Below are positions 32,562 to 40,346 of a stretch of DNA of 58,067 nt, in pieces. Location of the stretch: contig CAZAEH010000006.1 of NCBI GenBank assembly GCA_964484255.1, positions 1 to 58,067 on the forward strand. The letters are read 5' to 3'. Origin of the DNA: UBA6215 sp964484255 (lineage in GTDB: Bacteria > Omnitrophota > Gorgyraeia > Pluralincolimonadales > Pluralincolimonadaceae). The translations under genes were made by a program, and so were the position numbers. Position 1 is the first letter of the stretch. Each line of letters opens with the position of its first letter. Below the pieces are notes generated by a model that had not been told where the DNA came from, made no database searches, and was given only the letters and a program-made list of their open reading frames with translations.

Positions 32562-34313
32562 ATGGCCAAATTAATACACGCTAAGATCAACGATATACCT
32601 GTAGAAGTTAACGAAGGCACGACCATCCTTGAGGCGGCAAAGAGCGTCCAGATAAAGATACCGACCCTCTGCAAACACCCGGACCTTCCGCCGTCGGCGA
32701 GCTGCGGCATATGCATAGTCAGGGTCAAGGGCTCTAACAAGATGCTCAGGGCCTGCTGCACCCCGCTTGAGGAGAAGATGGAGATAACCACGCACGATCC
32801 GGAGATAGTTGCCATCAGGAAGAGCGTGATAGAGCTGATACTTTCTAACCATCCCAATGACTGCCTTACCTGCGGCCGCAACGGCAACTGCGAGCTTCAG
32901 AAACTGGTCGCGGATTTCGGCATCACAGAAGAATATTTCCCGAAGATAAAGAGGGACCTGCCTAAGGATGACTCCACCAAGGCGATTATCCTTGAACCGG
33001 AGAAATGCATCCTTTGCGGACGCTGCACCTACGTATGCCAGGACATGCAGGATGTGTGGGCGCTTTCGTTCCTGCAGAGGGGCATAAAGACCAGGTTTTC
33101 ACCCGCAGGAGACATACAGCTTTCCGAATCGCCGTGCATCAAGTGCGGCCAGTGCGCAGCGCACTGCCCGACCGGCGCTATACTTGAATATTATGATGTC
33201 CCGAAGGCATGGGCCTCGTTGCAGGACCCGGATAAATATTGCGTGGTCCAGATCGCCCCGGCTGTCAGGGCTTCCATAGGCGAAGCATTCGGCTATCCCG
33301 GAAAGAACTTTACCGGCAAGCTTTATTCGCTGCTTCGCAGGCTCGGGTTCAAGGCCGTCTTCGATACTAACTTCGCGGCGGACGTGACCATAATGGAAGA
33401 AGCCAGCGAGTTGAAGGAGAGGCTCCTGGAAGGCAAGAAGCCGCTTCCTCTTATCACGACTTGCTGCCCGTCATGGGTGGACTTCATGGAGAAGTTCCAT
33501 ACCGACATGATAGATAATTTCTCCTCATGCAAGTCACCCCATGAGATCTTGGGCGTGCTTTCCAAGACATATTATGCGCAGAAGAACAAGATAGACCCGT
33601 CGAAGATCGTCATGGTATCCATCATGCCCTGCACATCCAAGAAGTATGAGATCGGCAGGTGCGATGAGATGCATGCCTCGGGTTACCAGGACGTCGATAT
33701 AGTCCTTACTACCAGGGAGCTTGCCGGCATGATCAAGCAGGCGGGTATAGATTTCATCAACCTTCCCGATAGTGAGCCGGATTCGATACTCGGCGATTAT
33801 TCCGGCGCCGCCGTAATATTCGGCGCGACGGGCGGTGTCATGGAAGCCGCTGTCAGGACCGCGAACTACCTGATAACGGGCAAGGAACTTCCTAAGGTCG
33901 ACCTGGAGGCCGTAAGGGGCCTTGAGAAGGTCAAGGAAGCCGAACTCGAGATAGCCGGAAAGAAGATCCGCGTTGCGGTAGCGCACGGGATGGCAAATGT
34001 CGAATACGTGCTTAACAAGGTAAGGGAAGCCAAGAAAGCAGGCAAGGAGCTTCCTTACCACTTCATAGAAGTAATGGCATGCCCCGGCGGTTGCGTCGGC
34101 GGCGGCGGTCAGCCCTACATGGTGACCGACGAGGTCCGCATGATGAGGGCGAAAGTCCTCTATGAGGATGACAAGGGCAAGGCAGAGCGCTGCTCGCACC
34201 AGAACCCTTATGTAAAGCAGCTCTACAAGGAGTTCCTTGAAAAGCCGTTGAGCGAGAAATCGGAAAAACTCTTGCACACGACTTACAAGGGTATGCCCAT
34301 CTACAGGCGGTAA
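32562..34313 (+). CDS. hndD: [FeFe]-hydrogenase catalytic subunit
   Basis: 583 residues. Order: N-terminal 2Fe-2S domain (CKHPDLPPSASCGIC...RACCTP), His/Cys 4Fe-4S site (HPNDCLTCGRNGNC), 2x[4Fe-4S] (KCILCGRCTYVC, PCIKCGQCAAHC), then the H-cluster domain. L1 is TTCCPSW (C301, C302), L2 is MPCTSKKYE (C357) and L3 is MACPGGCVGGGGQP (C507, C511). All H-cluster ligands are present. L1 has Thr where most hydrogenases have Ser (TSCCP). It reversibly makes H2 in the cytoplasm; with HndABC it is probably a bifurcating enzyme using NAD(P)H and ferredoxin. Confidence 0.96.
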   Translation: MAKLIHAKINDIPVEVNEGTTILEAAKSVQIKIPTLCKHPDLPPSASCGICIVRVKGSNKMLRACCTPLEEKMEITTHDPEIVAIRKSVIELILSNHPNDCLTCGRNGNCELQKLVADFGITEEYFPKIKRDLPKDDSTKAIILEPEKCILCGRCTYVCQDMQDVWALSFLQRGIKTRFSPAGDIQLSESPCIKCGQCAAHCPTGAILEYYDVPKAWASLQDPDKYCVVQIAPAVRASIGEAFGYPGKNFTGKLYSLLRRLGFKAVFDTNFAADVTIMEEASELKERLLEGKKPLPLITTCCPSWVDFMEKFHTDMIDNFSSCKSPHEILGVLSKTYYAQKNKIDPSKIVMVSIMPCTSKKYEIGRCDEMHASGYQDVDIVLTTRELAGMIKQAGIDFINLPDSEPDSILGDYSGAAVIFGATGGVMEAAVRTANYLITGKELPKVDLEAVRGLEKVKEAELEIAGKKIRVAVAHGMANVEYVLNKVREAKKAGKELPYHFIEVMACPGGCVGGGGQPYMVTDEVRMMRAKVLYEDDKGKAERCSHQNPYVKQLYKEFLEKPLSEKSEKLLHTTYKGMPIYRR

Positions 34314-34326
34314 AGACAGGATAAAA

Positions 34327-34342
34327 TACCTGCGGCCAGGTA
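34327..34342 (+). other. Short hairpin after hndD
   Basis: TACCTG, loop CGGC, CAGGTA: a perfect 6-bp hairpin starting 13 bases after the hndD stop codon. It has no U-tract. With the terminator at 34382 it makes a two-hairpin leader-like region before the regulator gene. Confidence 0.4.
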
Positions 34343-34381
34343 CAAGCTACTGAAGCCAAGGGGACAGGGATGCAGATATTA

Positions 34382-34414
34382 CCCGGTTCCTTCGCAGGAA
34401 CCGGGTTTTGTTTT
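34382..34414 (+). terminator. Rho-independent terminator between hndD and the maturation genes
   Basis: CCCGGTTCCT, loop TCGC, AGGAACCGGG (perfect 10-bp stem), then TTTTGTTTT. It separates the structural hydrogenase operon from the regulator/maturase genes, or attenuates read-through into them. No convincing promoter lies between it and 34436. Confidence 0.92.
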
Positions 34415-34435
34415 ATAAGCATACCGGGAGGATAA

Positions 34436-34684
34436 ATGGAAAAAAGACTTGGGTTCATGGGAATAATCGTGACGGACAGGAACAAACAGGCCGGCGAGGT
34501 CAATAGGGTCCTTTCCGAATTCGGCAGCATAATACTGGGCAGGATGGGTATCCCGTATAAGGAGAGGAACTGTTCTGTGATAACGATAATTGTCGACGCG
34601 ACAACCGACGAAGTAGGAGCGCTTACCGGCAGGCTTGGCCTAATAAAAGGCGTCTCGGTCAAGTCCGCATTATCGAAAGGATAA
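34436..34684 (+). CDS. TM1266-type iron-only hydrogenase system regulator
   Basis: 82 residues. RLGFMGIIVTDRNKQAGEVNRVL, GSIILGRMGIPY and CSVITIIVDATTDEVGALTGRLG are characteristic of the small ACT-like proteins (TM1266 family) found with [FeFe]-hydrogenase genes. They are thought to regulate the system; the ligand is unknown to me. A strong GGGAGG ribosome-binding site precedes the ATG. It is followed 7 bases later by the aspartate ammonia-lyase gene. Confidence 0.9.
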   Translation: MEKRLGFMGIIVTDRNKQAGEVNRVLSEFGSIILGRMGIPYKERNCSVITIIVDATTDEVGALTGRLGLIKGVSVKSALSKG

Positions 34685-34691
34685 TGTTTAA

Positions 34692-36089
34692 ATGCGTTAC
34701 AGGACGGAAAAAGATATCCTCGGTGAAAGGCAAGTCCCGGAGGGCGCCTATTGGGGTATCCATACCTTGAGGGCTTCGGAAAACTTTCCTTTGAGCGGTC
34801 ACAGGGTCAACCCCGCTTTGCTCAGGGCGATGGTCCTTGTAAAGAAGGCCGCTGCGCTCGCGAATAAAGAGCTCGGCTATCTCGATGCCTCCAAGGCCGA
34901 CGCCATTATCTGTGCCTGCGACAGGATCTGCGAAGGCATAGAGGAGCGGTCTTTTCTCCAGGAATTCCCGGTTGATGCACTCCAGGGGGGAGCGGGGACC
35001 TCAACGAATATGAATGCCAACGAGGTCATAGCCAACCTCGCCCTTGAAATCATGGGAAAGACGAAAGGCGATTATGCGTCGATAGATCCCATAGAGGACG
35101 TAAACAAGCACCAGTCCACGAACGATGTCTACCCCACTGCGCTCAAGATCGCCTGTATATACGGGCTCAGGCGCCTTAGCGCTGCGATAGAAAAAACTCA
35201 GGGAGCATTCCAGGCCAAGGAAAAGGAATTTGCCGGCATTGTAAAGATGGGCCGCACCGAGCTGCAAGATGCCGTTCCGATAACCCTGGGCGCGGAGTTC
35301 TCGGCATTTGCCGAAGCTTTCGGCAGGGACAGGTGGCGGACGTTCAAGTCTGAGGAGCGCCTCCGTGTGGTCAATATGGGCGGCACCGCGGTCGGCACCG
35401 GGCTCACCGCCCCAAGGGACTATATTTTCCTTGCGATAGAAAAATTGCGCGAAACGACTGCTCTCGGACTTTCCAGGTCGGAGAACTTAATGGATGCCAC
35501 AGCGAACCAGGACCCCTTCGTCGAGGTCTCGGGAATGCTTAAGGCGCATGCCTCGAGCCTGATAAAGATCCCGGGAGACCTGCGGTTGATGGGCCTGTTG
35601 GGCGAAGTGGTCCTGCCCAGGGTCCAAGCGGGCTCTTCGGTGATGCCCGGAAAGGTGAATCCCGTGATACTCGAGGCAGCCGCCCAGGCAGGGATGAAAG
35701 TCATTGCGAACGATCTTGTCATAACGCAGTGCGCTATGAAAGGCAGCTTCCAGATAGACGAATTCATGCCGCTATTGGCTCATTCGATCCTGGAGTCCAT
35801 AGATATAATGGCCGGTATCAATGCGGTCCTCTGCGCCCACATAGGCGGGATAGAAGCGGATGCCGCAAAATGCCGCGAATACCTCGATAACAGCCCCGCG
35901 GTCATGACGGCTTTCCTGCCTGCCCTCGGGTACAAGAAGGCCGAGGAACTGGTAAAAGGATATTCCCCAGGATGCGGAAAGAGCGTTAGAGAGTATCTTG
36001 AGGAAAAACTCGGGAAAGAGGCGGTTGAGAGAGCTCTTTCGCCGCAGAACCTTACATCATTGGGATACAGGAATGATAAAAACACCTAA
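34692..36089 (+). CDS. aspA: Aspartate ammonia-lyase in the hydrogenase maturation cluster
   Basis: 465 residues. Fumarase/aspartase superfamily signatures: GGAGTSTNMNANEVIAN, KHQSTNDVYPTALKIA, GRTELQDAVPITLG and the catalytic-loop GSSVMPGKVNPVI (~314-325). It converts aspartate to fumarate and ammonia. Fumarate hydratase is the main alternative, but the aspartase-like loops and the setting favour AspA, which is known to be encoded within hydEFG clusters of several anaerobes. A role in supplying ammonia or nitrogen during H-cluster synthesis is suggested by that linkage, not shown by sequence. The 3' end overlaps hydF by 17 bases. Confidence 0.88.
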   Translation: MRYRTEKDILGERQVPEGAYWGIHTLRASENFPLSGHRVNPALLRAMVLVKKAAALANKELGYLDASKADAIICACDRICEGIEERSFLQEFPVDALQGGAGTSTNMNANEVIANLALEIMGKTKGDYASIDPIEDVNKHQSTNDVYPTALKIACIYGLRRLSAAIEKTQGAFQAKEKEFAGIVKMGRTELQDAVPITLGAEFSAFAEAFGRDRWRTFKSEERLRVVNMGGTAVGTGLTAPRDYIFLAIEKLRETTALGLSRSENLMDATANQDPFVEVSGMLKAHASSLIKIPGDLRLMGLLGEVVLPRVQAGSSVMPGKVNPVILEAAAQAGMKVIANDLVITQCAMKGSFQIDEFMPLLAHSILESIDIMAGINAVLCAHIGGIEADAAKCREYLDNSPAVMTAFLPALGYKKAEELVKGYSPGCGKSVREYLEEKLGKEAVERALSPQNLTSLGYRNDKNT

Positions 36090-37323
36090 ATCGCTCAGGT
36101 TGCAGATAGGTATTTTTGGCCGCACCAATGTCGGAAAATCAAGTTTCCTTAACATGGTGGCGGGCCAGGATGTTGCCATAACTTCGCCGGTGGCCGGCAC
36201 CACGACAGATGTCGTAGAGAAACCGATGGAGCTCCTGCCGATAGGCCCGGTCGTTTTTCTCGATACGGCCGGTATCGATGATAAGTCCGAACTCTCATCA
36301 GCGCGCCTTGGCAAGACCTCGAAGATATTCGACCGCGCTGACGTGGCCGTCCTTGTAGTTGAACCGGACGCCTGGTCGGATTACGAAGATAACGTTACGG
36401 CAGAGCTCAAGAAACGCGGTATACCGGTCATCATTGCGGTCAACAAGGCTGATATAAAAGCTCCTCGCGCGGGTTTCGCCGCAGATAAATCGGACAGGGT
36501 AATGTTCTGCTCGAGCGTGGACCTTTCCGCGAGAGACAAGTATGTTACAGAGCTCAAGAGGCACCTTATAGAGGCCTGTCCCGAAGATTTCCTGAACCCG
36601 CCCGCGCTTATCGGCGATCTCCTTCCGGCGGGGGGAACGGCCGTGTTGATAGTCCCCATAGACCTGCAGGCGCCGAAAGGACGCCTGATACTGCCGCAGG
36701 TCCAGACGATACGCGATGCGCTCGATAACGACGCTTCCGCAATAGTCGTAAAGGAAAGGGAATTTGCCGCGCTGCTCGGGAAAATGAAAGCGCTTCCCGA
36801 TATAGTGGTTTGCGATTCGCAGGTGGTGTTAAAGATGGTCGCAGATACGCCCGCGCAGGTCAGGTGCACCACTTTTTCGATATTGTTCTCAAGGTATAAA
36901 GGCGATCTCATGGAGGCGGCAAAAGGCGCAGCTGCCATAGATTCACTAAAGCCCGGGGACAAAGTCCTTATCGCCGAGGCGTGCAGCCATCATGCCATCG
37001 AGGACGATATAGGCCGCGTGAAGATCCCCCGGTGGCTCAGGCAGTACGTCGGCGGCGACCTAAAGATAAACGTTTCTTCGGGCAGGGATTACCCTGATAA
37101 CCTAAAGGAATATAAACTCGTGATACATTGCGGCGGATGCATGATAACCCGCCGCGAGATGCTTAGCCGTATCGAGAAAGCAAGGCAGGCCGGTGTTGCG
37201 ATAACGAATTACGGCCTGGCCATATCTGTATCGCAGGGAGTGATAAAGCGCGTGCTCTCGCCGTTCCCGGCGGCGCTCGAGGCTTACCTGAAGGATTCCG
37301 CGAATAAAAAGGAGAAGAGATGA
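36073..37323 (+). CDS. hydF: [FeFe]-hydrogenase maturation GTPase HydF
   Basis: The ATG at 36073 lies inside aspA and gives 416 residues; this start places the P-loop at the usual distance from the N-terminus. The GTPase domain has GRTNVGKSS (~16-24), TTTDVVEKP, DTAGIDD and VNKAD. The C-terminal cluster-binding domain has C304-S-H306 and CGGC (C353, C356), fitting the HydF CxHx46CxxC iron-sulfur site. HydF is the scaffold that receives the assembled 2Fe unit and delivers it to the apo-hydrogenase. ATGA-type overlap with hydG. Confidence 0.95.
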   Translation: MIKTPKSLRLQIGIFGRTNVGKSSFLNMVAGQDVAITSPVAGTTTDVVEKPMELLPIGPVVFLDTAGIDDKSELSSARLGKTSKIFDRADVAVLVVEPDAWSDYEDNVTAELKKRGIPVIIAVNKADIKAPRAGFAADKSDRVMFCSSVDLSARDKYVTELKRHLIEACPEDFLNPPALIGDLLPAGGTAVLIVPIDLQAPKGRLILPQVQTIRDALDNDASAIVVKEREFAALLGKMKALPDIVVCDSQVVLKMVADTPAQVRCTTFSILFSRYKGDLMEAAKGAAAIDSLKPGDKVLIAEACSHHAIEDDIGRVKIPRWLRQYVGGDLKINVSSGRDYPDNLKEYKLVIHCGGCMITRREMLSRIEKARQAGVAITNYGLAISVSQGVIKRVLSPFPAALEAYLKDSANKKEKR

Positions 37324-38702
37324 AATACATAGATGAAGCAAGGATCGAGGAGCTTTTAGGCAAAGGTGCCATGGCCTCTGCGGGGCGCGTGGAAGATATA
37401 CTCAGGAAGGCGCGGACGCTCAAGCGGCTCTCGCTTGAGGAGACGGCTGTCCTGCTTGCCGTGGAAGATCCCTCGCTTATAAAAAAGATCTTTGAGGCGG
37501 CTTTGTTTGTCAAGAATGCCATCTACGGCAACCGTATAGTACTGTTCGCGCCTCTGTATATATCTAACCTCTGCCAGAACCAGTGCCTCTACTGCGCGTT
37601 CCATGCCGGCAATAAGGAGGTCAAGAGAAAATACCTTAATCCCGGGGAGGTGCGCGGTCAGGTAGAGTGGCTTCTTAAGAGGGGACATAAGCGCCTCCTG
37701 CTGGTTGCAGGAGAATCCGGTGTGCCGGGCAAGTCGCCGGTGGATTATTACATCGAGTCGGTGGAAGCCGCGTATTCCGCGCGGTCCGGCCCGCATTACA
37801 TAAAGAGGGTAAACATAAACTGCGCGCCGCTTTCGGTGGAAGATTTCAGGAAATTGAAGGCCTCTAATATCGGGACTTTCCAGCTCTTCCAGGAGACATA
37901 CCACGACGCTACCTACAGGAAATGCCATGTTAAGGGCCCAAAAAGCGATCCCGACAACCGCCTGGACGCCATAGACAGGGCTTTCGCCGCGGGCATAGAC
38001 GATGTGGGCATAGGCCCGCTCTACGGGCTTTACGATTACAAGTTTGAGACACTGGCTATGATGATGCACATAGAGCACCTTGAGAAGAAGTTCAACGTCG
38101 GGCCGCATACCGTATCCGTCCCGAGGATAGAGCCGGCCGTCGGCTCCGAACTGTCCATGCACCCGCCCTATGCGGTCTCTGACGACGAGTTCAGGAAACT
38201 TGTCGCCGTCATACGCCTTAGCGTTCCCTATACGGGCATGATACTGACCACCAGGGAGCTGCCGGCCATGCGCGATGAGGCGATAAGGCTGGGCATCTCG
38301 CAGGTGAGCGCGGAGTCCAGGACCTCACCCGGAGGTTACGGGGACGATGAGAAATGGGACGCGCAATTCGTCAACAGCGACAGGCGAAGCCTGGATGATA
38401 TGGTTGGCATGATGATAAGGGAAGGTTTTATCCCCAGTTTCTGCGCGGCCTGCTACAGGCGCGAAAGGACAGGAGAGAGTTTTATGAGCCTGGCGAAGCC
38501 GGGTCTTATCAAGGGCATGTGCAGCGTCAATGCCCTTGTTACCCTCAAGGAATACCTCGATGATTTTGCCAGCCCATCCGTAAAAGCAGACGGGTACAAA
38601 CTTATAGAAAGCGAGACAGCCAAGCTTGACGCGGGTTCAAGGGAGCAGGTGTCCAGGCTCTTTTCGGCCGTTGACGCCGGGATGAGGGATGAATACGTCT
38701 AA
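37320..38702 (+). CDS. hydG: [FeFe]-hydrogenase H-cluster radical SAM maturase HydG
   Basis: 460 residues. The radical-SAM cluster motif is C85-x3-C89-x2-C92 (LCQNQCLYCAFHAG). The C-terminal CX2CX22C site (C375, C378, C401) binds the auxiliary 5Fe cluster that distinguishes HydG from the related tyrosine lyase ThiH. HydG cleaves tyrosine to CO and cyanide and builds the Fe(CO)2CN synthon. It is translationally linked to hydF and hydE. Confidence 0.96.
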   Translation: MKYIDEARIEELLGKGAMASAGRVEDILRKARTLKRLSLEETAVLLAVEDPSLIKKIFEAALFVKNAIYGNRIVLFAPLYISNLCQNQCLYCAFHAGNKEVKRKYLNPGEVRGQVEWLLKRGHKRLLLVAGESGVPGKSPVDYYIESVEAAYSARSGPHYIKRVNINCAPLSVEDFRKLKASNIGTFQLFQETYHDATYRKCHVKGPKSDPDNRLDAIDRAFAAGIDDVGIGPLYGLYDYKFETLAMMMHIEHLEKKFNVGPHTVSVPRIEPAVGSELSMHPPYAVSDDEFRKLVAVIRLSVPYTGMILTTRELPAMRDEAIRLGISQVSAESRTSPGGYGDDEKWDAQFVNSDRRSLDDMVGMMIREGFIPSFCAACYRRERTGESFMSLAKPGLIKGMCSVNALVTLKEYLDDFASPSVKADGYKLIESETAKLDAGSREQVSRLFSAVDAGMRDEYV

Positions 38703-39666
38703 AGACCTCGATTATTTCGAAAAGATACTTTCGCTGGAAGGGGAAGAGGCCCGTAAACTTTATGATCGTGCCGATGAGGTCCGCAGGCGCTACGCCGGGG
38801 ACGAGATACTCCTGCGAGGGCTTGTCGAATTCTCCAACCATTGCGCGCGGCACTGTTATTACTGCGGCCTGAACGCGGCCAATATTTCCCTGGAAAGGTA
38901 CCGTCTTACGCGCGAAGAGATACTCGAGAGCGCGGCAAGGATAGCCGCCGATAACATCAAGACGATAGTCCTGCAATCAGGAGAGGACCCGGCCCTGGAC
39001 CCGGCCTGGCTCGCGGACCTAATAAAAGAGATCAAGGCCCGCCATGATATAGCCGTGACGCTATCCGTAGGCGAGAGGCCGCGGGCGGACTATGAATTAT
39101 GGAAGAGGGCGGGAGCCGACAGGTACCTGCTGAAGATCGAGACATCCGACAAGGGCCTCTACGACAACCTTCATAGTGGTATGAGTTTTGAGAACCGCCT
39201 GCGCTGCCTTCGGGACATAAAAGAACTCGGTTATGAGACAGGTTCCGGGATAATGGTCGGGTTACCCGGGCAGACAGCCCGTTCCCTCGCTGCGGATGTG
39301 CTATTCTTTAAGCAATGGGGATTTGACATGATAGGCATAGGACCGTTCATCCCGCATGAAAAGACCGGGTTGGCCGGCGAACCGGCCGGCAACGTTGAGA
39401 TGGTGCTGAAGACGCTTGCGCTTACGCGCATAGTCATGAGGAAGGTCAACTTGCCTGCCACGACCTCTCTTGGGAGCATGGACAGGGATTACAGGATAGA
39501 GGGGCTTAAAGCCGGGGCGAACGTTCTTATGCCTAATTACACGCCCGATAAATACAAGGTATTATACGAGATCTATCCGAATAAAAGGTGTGTAAGCGAA
39601 TCTGCGGGAACCTGCGCGCCTTGCATGGCATCGCTTGCTGCGTCTATAGGAAGGTTAGTCGCGTGA
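38689..39666 (+). CDS. hydE: [FeFe]-hydrogenase H-cluster radical SAM maturase HydE
   Basis: 325 residues, starting 14 bases inside hydG. The radical-SAM motif is C52-x3-C56-x2-C59 (NHCARHCYYCGLN). It is followed by HydE features VLQSGEDPALDPAWL, RYLLKIETSD, GSGIMVGLPGQT, IGIGPFIPH and PNYTP. HydE processes the HydG product toward the [2Fe] subcluster. The gene completes the regulator-aspA-hydF-hydG-hydE unit. Its last 12 bases overlap the convergent PEP-CTERM gene. Confidence 0.95.
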   Translation: MNTSKDLDYFEKILSLEGEEARKLYDRADEVRRRYAGDEILLRGLVEFSNHCARHCYYCGLNAANISLERYRLTREEILESAARIAADNIKTIVLQSGEDPALDPAWLADLIKEIKARHDIAVTLSVGERPRADYELWKRAGADRYLLKIETSDKGLYDNLHSGMSFENRLRCLRDIKELGYETGSGIMVGLPGQTARSLAADVLFFKQWGFDMIGIGPFIPHEKTGLAGEPAGNVEMVLKTLALTRIVMRKVNLPATTSLGSMDRDYRIEGLKAGANVLMPNYTPDKYKVLYEIYPNKRCVSESAGTCAPCMASLAASIGRLVA

Positions 39667-40191
39667 CCTCTTGAACCCGAGCAGGCCTATTAGTCCGGTG
39701 CCGAAAAGGAGAAGGGAGAAGGGTTCCGGAACGGCCGCCACTTCGAAATTTGTGGAATCAGACCCCACCGCAATGACATTGGCTGTTATTCCGCTCAGGG
39801 TATATACTGTATAACTGGAACTTATTTTCCAGGAACCGGTTTGTTTAAAAATATCCCAACTGTCAAGTTTAATCCATGCATTCTGGAAACCGTTGGGGTA
39901 AAATTCCTGTTCAAATCCCTGGACGTCAACGAAAGTCTCTTCGCCCTGGTCCATGTAAAACCATACAGCCGATACAGACAGCCTTGGATATACGCCCTGG
40001 GCCCCGCTGAAATCCGGAACATCGACATACAACCACGGGGTCTCATCATATCCGAAAACGGTTTTCTCGTTAGTGCTGCCAGAGGCCCCTACGGTCTTAA
40101 TGTTGAAATCGGCGTGCGCGTCGGTTAAAAACGTTTCGAACGCCAGGAATAAAAAAAGAAAAACAGCAAACTTATACAACTTTCTTGGCAT
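39655..40191 (-). CDS. PEP-CTERM sorting-signal protein
   Basis: 178 residues on the - strand. A signal peptide (YKFAVFLFLFLAFETFL...AHA) and a ~115-residue beta-rich region precede the C-terminal PEP-CTERM signal: VPEP, a hydrophobic helix (LLLFGTGLIGLLGF) and basic KRSRD. Such proteins are processed by an exosortase and delivered to the cell surface, often with exopolysaccharide. A GGAGG ribosome-binding site precedes the ATG. The passenger domain is not recognised. No exosortase gene is in the window, but an EPS locus begins at 53453. Confidence 0.9.
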   Translation of the reverse strand: MPRKLYKFAVFLFLFLAFETFLTDAHADFNIKTVGASGSTNEKTVFGYDETPWLYVDVPDFSGAQGVYPRLSVSAVWFYMDQGEETFVDVQGFEQEFYPNGFQNAWIKLDSWDIFKQTGSWKISSSYTVYTLSGITANVIAVGSDSTNFEVAAVPEPFSLLLFGTGLIGLLGFKRSRD

Positions 40192-40292
40192 CTATTTTGC
40201 CTCCGATTGAAATTTAAGTAATTATATACTATATTATATAGGGCGTCCAGAGTAATTTATTGCTATTTGTAGGGATTGAACCGACAGCCGGC

Positions 40293-40321
40293 TTGACAAA
40301 CGTACGGTTTAGTCCTATAAT
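40293..40321 (+). promoter_or_regulatory. Consensus sigma70 promoter of the hyf-like operon
   Basis: TTGACA (40293-40298), exactly 17 bases, TATAAT (40316-40321): both boxes are perfect matches. The ATG at 40347 is 25 bases downstream. The A-rich leader has no recognisable Shine-Dalgarno sequence. Between this promoter and the divergent PEP-CTERM start (40192-40292) the DNA is AT-rich; I see only weak TATAAT-like - strand sites there. Confidence 0.82.
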
Positions 40322-40346
40322 ATCCCCATAATCAAAACAAAATAAA

